Translations under genes and position numbers: made by a program
Source of the DNA: Branchipolynoe longqiensis
Lineage: Eukaryota > Annelida > Polychaeta > Phyllodocida > Polynoidae
Reading direction: 5' to 3'
DNA: 64,000 bases
NCBI GenBank assembly: GCA_030323885.1
Contig: CM059197.1
Location: forward strand, 29,841,178-29,905,177
The notes under the pieces: model-generated
The model's database searches: none
What the model was told of the DNA's origin: nothing
Seen by the model: only the letters and a program-made list of their open reading frames with translations
Part shown: positions 56,700 through 64,000 of the stretch, piece by piece
Position numbering within the stretch: position 1 is the first letter of the stretch
Layout of the letters: each line of letters begins with the position of its first letter

Positions 56700-57045
56700 G
56701 TAGGAATGGTACTCTGCAGCCAATGGGCTGCCGGGTACAAGTTATGGTCACCTGACTTGCACCCTTATTTATAGGTTTAAATCTGGGTAACAGTCAGGTA
56801 ACCCTAGCTTGTACCCAGTAGCCCATTGGCTGCAGAGTAACAATGCAGCTGGGTACCAGTCAGGTGCCCCGTCCTGATATGACCTTAGATGTTGCTAGGA
56901 CGTAAAACAACAACAAACAAACAAACCAGTCAGGTGACCCAGTTAGCTGGTACCCGGTGGCCCACTGACTGCACAGTACCAATGCAGCCGAGTATCAGTC
57001 AGATGGCCTAGTTAGCTGGTACCCGGCAGCCTGTTGGCTGCATCA
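56700..57045. repeat. Inverted and direct repeat cluster, broken by a SINE tail
   Basis: Arms at about 56706-56755 and 56791-56840 are imperfect inverted repeats around CTCTGCAGCCAATGGGCT. Direct ~75-bp repeats then follow, with AGCTGGTACCCGG and GCACAGTACCAATGCAGC. A SINE-A tail at 56866-56926 (plus strand) interrupts them. Confidence 0.7.
56866..56926 (+). mobile_element. SINE-A tail-only fragment
   Basis: Sequence CCCGTCCTGATATGACCTTA to GCTAGGACGTAAAACAACAA with CAAA repeats. CAGTCAGGTG occurs on both sides of it, though this word is also part of the local repeat. Confidence 0.8.
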
Positions 57046-57436
57046 AACTAAATAAAAGTCACCCAGAAATTCCCAAATATTTTACAGCGATAAACAAGAA
57101 AATACCCCCTCCCCACACACACAAAAACATGAGTAAAGTGATCGCCAGGAAAACAAACAATGTCTTTTAAAAGACAGGAATTGGCAAGGAACATAAAATT
57201 AACTTAACAACAGAAGCACACAAGGCTGGGGGGAGATGAGTCAAGCTTTGTGCCAGTTAAAAGAAAAATTCCTTTTAAAAGAACAGCTAAAACAAAAACA
57301 AGAGGCCAAAAGAAGCTTTTGAGGACAGCCAGGATTTCATGACAAGTCCAAAGTAGGTTGCATGTGGCAAACTTGGTTTCACCTGATTTTACTAAACAGA
57401 TGCTATGTGTTGCTATTTCGATGCTACCTTAGTCAC

Positions 57437-58269
57437 TTAAAGCTGCATAATCCAATGAAAGCATTTTTTTGTTAAAGGAAAAACATTTATCTACAGCCGA
57501 ACCTGCATATCCTACTTCGATAGTGATGCGCTCATTGATGCTTTCTTCTGAGTTATTAAACCCCTCAGGAATGCCAACTCCCTAGTTTTGGCATGTGACA
57601 CAGTGACCTAATTAACGCAGCAATGGCATATTCCACTTGGCTTCAATAGATGAACACATACAAATCTTTTTGCATGCTTTTACTAATAAATATCTACAAA
57701 ATTAATCAATTATCATAAAGGCCAAACTAAAGCAGGCCAAACTAAAGCAGACTAGAAAGAAACCTAATATATTTATTTCAAGCTGCACAGCCCGATGGGG
57801 CATCAAATTTTCAAAACCAAAACAATTATCTAAAATTGATTCTATATATCTAACTTAGATACTGGTGCACTTATTAAGCATTTGTCACCACATAGAAGGG
57901 AATACTGAAGCAATTTAATAGAATATGTTACTCCAGAAGCATATGGTGTTAGAGTTTTGGCATGCTTGCCGAAACTAATTGAACATGTTTGCACTTCAAA
58001 TTTGTCAAACCATAGTCAATTTAAAATAAAAGTTACTTCAACCTAAAGTAAAGTAGATTATAACGATCAATCTAACATATTTATCTGAGAAAATAACAGA
58101 AACTTAAAACCATCGGCCTATGCAACTTTAAATAAATATCTCAAAAGTTTGTCAATTATCATAAAGCTTAGGCCAAACCTAGAAAGAAACCGAATATATT
58201 TATTTCAATATTATATTTATTTCATTAATATGGAATAACATTCAAAATCAATGGATTATGCAACTTTAA
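57437..58269. mobile_element. TTAA-type MITE (family A), older copy holding another
   Basis: Outer termini TTAAAGCTGCATAATCCAAT and GGATTATGCAACTTTAA match the family. A second family-A copy at about 57777-58131 lies inside it. About 95 bp of the outer copy is present on both sides of the inner one. Confidence 0.75.
57777..58131. mobile_element. TTAA-type MITE (family A), nested inner copy
   Basis: Complete inner copy, from CAAGCTGCACAGCCCGATGG to CGGCCTATGCAACTTTAA. The left TTAA reads TTCA. Confidence 0.8.
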
Positions 58270-59543
58270 TGGCGGTAGCTCATCTCATGGTGCTATCGTA
58301 TACAGGTGTACAGCTTGTTAAGTAGGATCCAAGCGAAACCACCGAAACCACGGCTTGTCAGATAACAAGAGTCCAAACGAGGTTACTTCCGAACTGGAAC
58401 GGGATTGGTTCATTTAGATCACGTGACGTGAACTAAGGCAGGTGAACATTGAGAGTAGGCCAGTCGATGGATAACAAGCTCTCAATAAATTACAAATCCA
58501 GGATTCAAACTGTTTTCCTCTTCATTTATTTTAAGTGGAAATGAGTGGTGGATCGGCAGTATTTGGATAGCAATGAGAAGCTTCTTCAACGGGAAAGAAA
58601 AAAAAATTGGGAGGAAATTAAAGAAATGTTCAAAGTACCTAAATACCCGCGATACGGTTGCTATTGTGTGAATTATGAATATTAGAGGGTGGGTTCGACT
58701 GATTGCTGGTAACTTTCGCTATTAATTGATTAGAGGTAAGGCCATTTTTGGTGTCGCAAACATGCTGCCGCAAAACCTAGATGTACTCACTCCCCATTCT
58801 GTATCATTGTCGACGTCGAACTCCTGGAAGACAATCACAGAACCAGCCATAGAGCCCAGCAGGCGTGACGTCACAATCCAACACCGAAGGACCTTTCTCC
58901 CCCGGGCACCTTTTGGGTGCTGAATCGAGTGTTAGCTACTCAAATATAACACAAGTCTCTTGAGGTGAGGTAGTCTCTTAAGGCAATTCGTCGCGGTGCT
59001 TTTCGTCGCCTGTGACGGATTGCTTGCTGTAGCTTTGTGAAGCAGCGAGTTGCAGATGCTACAGAACGAGTTGTCGCAATTTCCTATGTTGCAGCATCAG
59101 AGTATCTAATAGCACCTCTATCTACCTATGCATTAAACATCTACCACTTAACCAATTAATTAGCTTAATTATTGCCATTTCCATTTTAAACACACAAAAA
59201 CTGACACACATAAAAAAAAACAATTAGCACAAATATTAAACCAGTGATTCCATCCCTGTCCCACACCTTAAAAAGAAATGTTTTTCTTTACACCATTAGA
59301 ACCAGAACGAGGCAAATTTTCAAATTTGCGACGCCACCATGCAATTTTAACTAAAATTCCCGAATTTCCTTGAAAAATAGCCGTTAGAATTAGATCTTAT
59401 ATGAGTAAAATAATTGTAAAAGCCACCCATGCTACTGCAATTCGATCTGTTTAAGTAGACTTAGATCATCCCTGCTACCAACAAACACCGGCACCACTAG
59501 CACCACCAGCACCACCAGCACCACCTGCTACCAGGGAGAAGAA
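58270..59543. other. Intronic or upstream sequence, no secure exon
   Basis: Mostly unique sequence. A 33-bp minus-strand candidate at 58791-58823 is discussed among rejected items. A CACCACCAG run is at 59490-59530. Confidence 0.4.
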
Positions 59544-59882
59544 CACCGGACGCGGTGGCCGAATCGGTAGAGCGCAGACCTCCAGTCTGGGAGATCGGGA
59601 GTTCGATTCCCGGTCGAGTGAAACCAATGACTTATACAAAAAATTGATACTTGTCTCTTCCTAGCCTGGCGAGCGGCATTAATAGGATAGGGAAATGACT
59701 GGTTTGCTCAGTGTCAGGATAACATGGCTGGGTGGGTTATCGGGTGATGGTGCTGGTGGCCTGATTTCAAAGTGGGGCAGCACTATCAAGTTGCCATGAA
59801 CGCACACTATCACAAGTCGTTACCCATCCCGATATAACTTTAGATGTTGTCAGGACCTAAAACTCCAACAACCAACCAACCA
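59544..59882 (+). mobile_element. SINE-A, full length, best copy
   Basis: The head is GGACGCGGTGGCCGAATCGG with A-box-like TGGCCGAATCGG and B-box-like GAGTTCGATTCCC. The body contains CAGTGTCAGGATAACATGGC, and the tail ends in TCAGGACCTAAAACTCCAAC followed by CAAC repeats. It is the clearest tRNA-derived head in the window. Confidence 0.9.
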
Positions 59883-60268
59883 ATAGGTGAGAAGCTATCG
59901 CTTTCTTTGGCATCTTAGATACCCTGAATGCCAAAAGGAATGCAGGCAAGGTACTGGCAAAAATAAAAAAAGGTTTTCAATTTGTCTAAATTATGCCGGA
60001 GGTTGGGGGGGGAGGGGGGGGAAGGAGGTGTCCATGCGTCGGCATAGGCCCCCTAGCGGGATCAAGGGTGATCTTGTAGGGTTCTGGGGAAACATCCCCT
60101 GAAGCTATTCAACTTACAAGATTTTAGAGATATGTTGAAGCTTCTCCTGAGAGCTTTAAATCGTCAAGCTTTTTGCACTGCTGGTACTGCCTACGCTCCA
60201 TGGACAGATAATGGTGACAGCGCATGCGTGGAAGTTACCATACACATCCCCCTTCCTCTCCCTTAGCC

Positions 60269-60590
60269 ACCGGGCGTGGTGGGCGAATCGGTAGAGCGCA
60301 GACCTGGCGTGCGGAAGGTCGGGAGTTCAATTCCCGGTCGAGTCAAACCAATGACTGATAAAATTGATACTTGGCGCTTCCTAGCCAGGTGCTCAGCATT
60401 ATTAGGAGAGGGCAAGGAATGGTTGGCTTGGTGTCAGGATAATGTGACTGAGTGGGATATCAGGTCATGGTGCTGGCGGCATGGGGATCCCAGTAGGGCA
60501 GTACTATATAGTCGCCATGAGTGCACACTGTCACAAGTCAGTACCCGTCCTGCTATGACACCTTAGATGTTGCCAGGACGTAAAACTGCA
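60269..60590 (+). mobile_element. SINE-A, full length
   Basis: Head CCGGGCGTGGTGGGCGAATC, B box GAGTTCAATTCCC, full body, and tail ending TTGCCAGGACGTAAAACTGC. About 390 bp downstream of the preceding copy, same orientation. Confidence 0.9.
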
Positions 60591-60808
60591 ATCAGCCCAA
60601 CCTCTCCCTTAGCATGATATGATGCACTGGCACAACATGCACTCACGCCTAGAAAACAAACAAAAACCAAGGAACCCCCACCCCCCTCGGGCCCAATTTC
60701 TTTGGATGCTTTTCACGACATTCCGAGATTTCGAGGAGGAGGAGTACCATGCCTGAAATATAACTTCTTACAAAGAAAGCCAGGACAAAGTTTGGGATAT
60801 AAATCCTC

Positions 60809-61198
60809 ATGGGGGATATAGCATTAGAGATCGTGAAAAGAAAAGCTGCAATTAAACATATTTTCCATGAGAAAGTGACTGATGAGAAAGAGCGGATTGT
60901 GCATGTTGACGTAACATGTTTAATTCGCGGGTGGAGGCAGGGGAGGGGCGGGGCCCCACCAGGAATACCTCGACCAGACTCCACCTACCGAATACAACCG
61001 AAACAACAAGACCCCAGTGGCCCAACCTACCAGGACCGGTGGAACCACCCTGCCCGGTTACAGGAGGAACCGAATCAAAACTCCCGCCAAAAACACCACA
61101 TGACCAGATTCGAACCTAACCGCCTCCACGGCCACAACTCCTCCAGCAGCCGACCGGACTACACCACCACCATTTTCTTCAGAAGGGCGGAGGGTTGA
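60809..61198 (+). CDS. Unrecognised 129-codon ORF with downstream AATAAA
   Basis: The frame starts at ATG in GGGGATATAGCATTAGAG and reads MGDIALEIVKRKAAIKHIFH, continuing to IRGWRQGRGGAPPG and a Pro/Gln/His-rich C-terminus. No domain is recognised. An AATAAA lies at 61322, about 120 bp after the stop, and C/A-rich composition differs from the flanks. It could be a terminal exon of an unknown gene on the plus strand, the 3' end of a retroelement, or chance. No splice acceptor or homologue confirms it. Confidence 0.2.
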   Translation: MGDIALEIVKRKAAIKHIFHEKVTDEKERIVHVDVTCLIRGWRQGRGGAPPGIPRPDSTYRIQPKQQDPSGPTYQDRWNHPARLQEEPNQNSRQKHHMTRFEPNRLHGHNSSSSRPDYTTTIFFRRAEG

Positions 61199-61914
61199 GA
61201 GTTCGGTCTCCCGGCCCACTCTACATCACGGACGAGAATCCCGAGGGAACACCCACACCATCTGGACTGACACCCCTGAAACTGACCTGTTCCAAAAAGC
61301 TAATCATTGTGAATCAGTAACAAATAAAGACCATTGTATACCACTTCTGCCTCCGCCTTCGTGAATTACATGTAGTTCCTAATAAGCTTTATACTAACAT
61401 GCTTTCCCCGCCTCCTCAATCAACTTTTTTAAGTGGCTACCGTGTTGCAGGTGAATTCAGGTGCACATAGACTTGATTGATTAATTGGTGGTTGCTTTAC
61501 GCCCTGTCGGCAGCATAGGCCATATTCACGGCGAGGCACACATAGACTGTAAGCGAATGAAACTCATGGGTGGATCCAGTCGCTCCCAGCCCCAAAGGGT
61601 TAAGGATTTAGCGACATGAGCCAGACATGCATGGGAGACCCACAGACATGGAGGGGAGGGAGACTTCTGGAAATATTACAAAAATAAAATGTTAATAAAA
61701 CCACCCAATCTGAGATCTCATTTTCAACTATTCCACCTTTCATATCTATGCACACACAAAAAGAGGCATTTCAAATTCAGCATGCTGTTCAATTTAAAAT
61801 GTCTAGCAATTTTGACAAATACTAATTGTTGAAGACATTAACGATGACAAGTTATATTTTACGGGACGTACACCCATCTCCACTATTCAGAAGCAACGAC
61901 TGTCGAGTGCTCTG
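61199..61914. other. No gene seen; possible SINE tail of another family
   Basis: At 61490-61560 the words GGTGGTTGCTTTACGCCCTG and GGCAGCATAGGCCATATTCA resemble a reversed SINE tail with a different 3' end. The rest is unassigned. Confidence 0.4.
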
Positions 61915-62168
61915 GTTGGTTAGTTGCTGGAGTTTTATGTCCTGGTAACATCTAAGTTAATATCAGGATGGGCACTGACTTGTGACTGTGTATTCATGGC
62001 AGCTTTATAGTGCTGCCCCACTTGGAGACCACGCTGCCAGCACCATGATCTGATATCCTACTCAGTGACATTATCCTGACTCTGAGCCAACCCCTCGTTG
62101 CTCTATCCTAATAATGCCGGAGGTCTGGCCAGGAAGCGACAAGTATCAATTTTTAAATCATTGGTTCG
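61915..62168 (-). mobile_element. SINE-A, head missing
   Basis: The tail GTTGCTGGAGTTTTATGTCC and body to AAATCATTGGTTCG are present in reverse orientation; the tRNA-like head is lost or replaced after 62168. Confidence 0.8.
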
Positions 62169-62327
62169 GATCCATGGGTTCGAATCCGAATCCCATCATC
62201 TACCAAAATGGGAAACGGACGCTTAACTCATCCGTCTGTTCTTGGAATGCTTTGAGTTAGCAGCTCATCCAGCCACCCCACCCCGACCCCCACCCCAAAA
62301 TTAGTTAAATATAGGTGAGCCTCAGAA

Positions 62328-62521
62328 AGGGCCAGCCTAAGCATGCTAAAGAGCCGCGGGGCTCAATTGGGAACATTTTTGGTGGGGCCTCCAGGTTCAC
62401 AGCCAACGTCTGTTTTAGTGAAATGATTTACAAGACTAGAGTAGATTACCCTAGCATGGCGCCCCCTTGGGTGCGGGGCTTAATTGGGAGGAATTGATCC
62501 AATTGGCTTAAAGCCGGCCCT
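62328..62521. mobile_element. Short hAT-like MITE with 9-bp flanking repeat
   Basis: AGGGCCAGCCTAAGCATGC and the complement of the right end, AGGGCCGGCTTTAAGC, are inverted repeats. GCCTCAGAA is repeated exactly on both sides (62319-62327, 62522-62530). The 194-bp interior includes GGGGCTCAATTGGGA near the left and GGGGCTTAATTGGGA near the right. Confidence 0.8.
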
Positions 62522-62996
62522 GCCTCAGAACAGCCCATGTTTGTTAGGCTTACACCATCATTAGGAAATAGATAGATATTCCACCGTGGTATCACATTTG
62601 CATCTTACTTCATGACCATCTTCACTTTATCTTCATGACCATCTCACGATATTATCCCTGCATTGGATCAACAATAATAGTCAGGTAACTCACAACATAA
62701 AGTTAAAACACCATCCCAAAGTCTCTTTCTTTTTTATCGACACCTTGAAGTAGACTGTTACTTGTGTTAGCCCCGTACCCGCTACCTAAGCTGAACGCCT
62801 AGCGTCAACGAAATGAACTAATAATCGAGTGTGCCGCCACCTGGTGAAAGTGTTAGACACTGCTGGGCAATGTTGGGGTTTTCACCTACATTAAGTGGTC
62901 ACAATGCAGGGAGGATCAGGGGTAGTTTTTTGTTGTTTTGATTTAGTTTTTGTTGGGGCTTTTTGTTCAATCGAAATGATCTATCACTAAATGATA

Positions 62997-63352
62997 TTAA
63001 AGCTGCATGGTCCGATGAAAACATCAAATTTTCAAAACCAAAACAATTATCTAGATTTGATTCTACATATCTACCTTAGATACTGATGCACTTATTAAAC
63101 ATTTACCGGGACACAGAAGGGACTACTGTGTCAATTAATAGAACCTGTTACTGCAGAAGCCTATGGTGATAGAGTTTTGGCAAGCTTGCCCAAATTAATT
63201 TAGCATGTTTCCATTTCAAATATCTCAAAAGTTTGCGATTTAAAATAAAAGTTACTTCAAAACTAAAGTAAGGTAGATTATAATGAACAACCTAATATGT
63301 TTTATCTCAGAAAATGAGAGAAACTCAAAACCATCGGACTATGCAACTTTAA
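62997..63352. mobile_element. TTAA-type MITE (family A)
   Basis: A complete 356-bp copy. It starts TTAAAGCTGCATGGTCCGAT and ends ATCGGACTATGCAACTTTAA. Of all copies in the window this is among the least decayed. Confidence 0.9.
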
Positions 63353-63440
63353 TTATTGTGATTAATTACTGGACAGACAAAAGTAGGTACTCGCACTTAG
63401 TACAATAGCCGAGTCAGTAACCGTGTTGGGGGATGGGGTC

Positions 63441-63462
63441 GGGGGGGGGGGGGGGGGGGGGA
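63441..63462. repeat. Poly-G run
   Basis: About 22 G residues in a row; the exact length may be unreliable. Confidence 0.9.
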
Positions 63463-63699
63463 GCGGGGCAACGGATGTTGTGGTGTGCTCATCAGACAGT
63501 GCGGGTAATGTGTAAGCGTTTTTATCAAATACATTTCTAAAAGACAAGACAGTGGAGCCTTTTCTTACTGTTACTAGGTTAGTTCTATCAGTAAATGTGT
63601 TGTCTTTAGCAATCAAATATGGGACAGTCACATATATGGTTTTGGAATGGTTTTCAGAACACGCATCTCTGAATATATACATCTCAGATTGGTATGCTT

Positions 63700-64000
63700 G
63701 ATTTGATTGGTTGATTGATTGATTGGGGTTTTTAGACCATGGCGAAATATATGGAATTGTATCCATTTTTGACATCGCGCACTCATGGTGACTTTATAGT
63801 GCTTCAACACGGGAATCCCGCCCACTGGAATCACCATCCACTATATATAACTCACATTATTCTGAAACCGAGCCAATCCACCCTCATCCTATCTTAGTAA
63901 TGCCGAGCGCCAGGTAAGATATAGACAAGAATCAATTTGTTATTTATAACTCGTTGAGTTTGACCCAGTGGGGGACTGATCCCAGTCGGGAGATCGCTCC
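63700..64000 (-). mobile_element. SINE-A-related element with a different 3' tail
   Basis: The body words (complement of GCGCACTCATGGTGACTTTA, and of TAATGCCGAGCGCCAGGTAA) match SINE-A. The 3' tail does not: it reads, as complement, TTTAGACCATGGCGAAATAT with GATT repeats in place of the usual ACGTCCTAGCAAC tail. The head runs off the window. Confidence 0.65.

Noticed and set aside
58791..58823. Possible 33-bp minus-strand micro-exon (EFDVDNDTEWG) with acceptor TTGTCTTCCAG and donor gtgagtac
   Set aside because: Splice sites are good and it lies upstream of the FERM exons, but the FERM middle-lobe exon that should lie between it and 52483 is not visible, and the resemblance to the FERM GDYDPxE segment is too weak.
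59544..59620. A functional tRNA gene
   Set aside because: The A- and B-box-like head is followed directly by the SINE body and tail and is repeated in other copies, so it is a SINE head.

Overview
The window is animal nuclear DNA. It shows GT-AG spliced exons, tRNA-derived SINEs, a DIRS-type tyrosine-recombinase retroelement, many TIR/MITE insertions, and dense micro- and minisatellites. I see no bacterial operons, ribosome-binding sites, CRISPR arrays or phage genes. The repeat style suits a marine invertebrate, possibly a lophotrochozoan such as a mollusc, but that placement is inference.

One host gene spans most of the window on the minus strand. Its exons, in transcript order, are 52328-52483, 30828-30988, 28356-28430 and 11222-14723. 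Splice sites and codon phases fit exactly across all three introns (about 21.3, 2.4 and 13.9 kb minus repeats). The product is the C-terminal lobe of a FERM domain, then the FERM-adjacent segment, then an acidic, proline-rich tail of 1166 residues with no enzymatic domain. The FERM part most resembles the FARP/Cdep/FRMD7 group. The FERM N-lobe and middle lobe are not in the window and should lie upstream, beyond 64000.

Region by region: 1-1931 is the 5' part of a decayed DIRS element. 2300-10140 is intergenic and holds tandem repeats, nested MITEs and a Harbinger-type MITE. 11222-14723 is the terminal coding exon. 16210-18105 is a 1.9-kb Harbinger-type element filled by a strand-switching microsatellite, followed by a self-complementary minisatellite. 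20.5-31 kb is a graveyard of MITEs and SINEs around two small FERM exons. 32.7 kb carries a partial copy of a FERM exon. 38 kb has a poly-G run and a long GGGA purine tract. 40.3-46.7 kb is a composite DIRS locus: one near-complete element and one deletion derivative, separated and bounded by direct repeats that are themselves palindromes. 47-64 kb holds more nested TIR elements, telomere-like repeats, minisatellites and SINEs.

The most notable structures are the tandem/palindromic DIRS locus, the TTAA-targeting MITE family whose target duplication is confirmed by an empty site in the same window, the hairpin-forming satellite inside a Harbinger element, the recurrently truncated tail-only SINE copies, and the partial FERM exon duplication with a GC donor. 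No claim here was tested by database search; all family names come from visible motifs, termini and target duplications.
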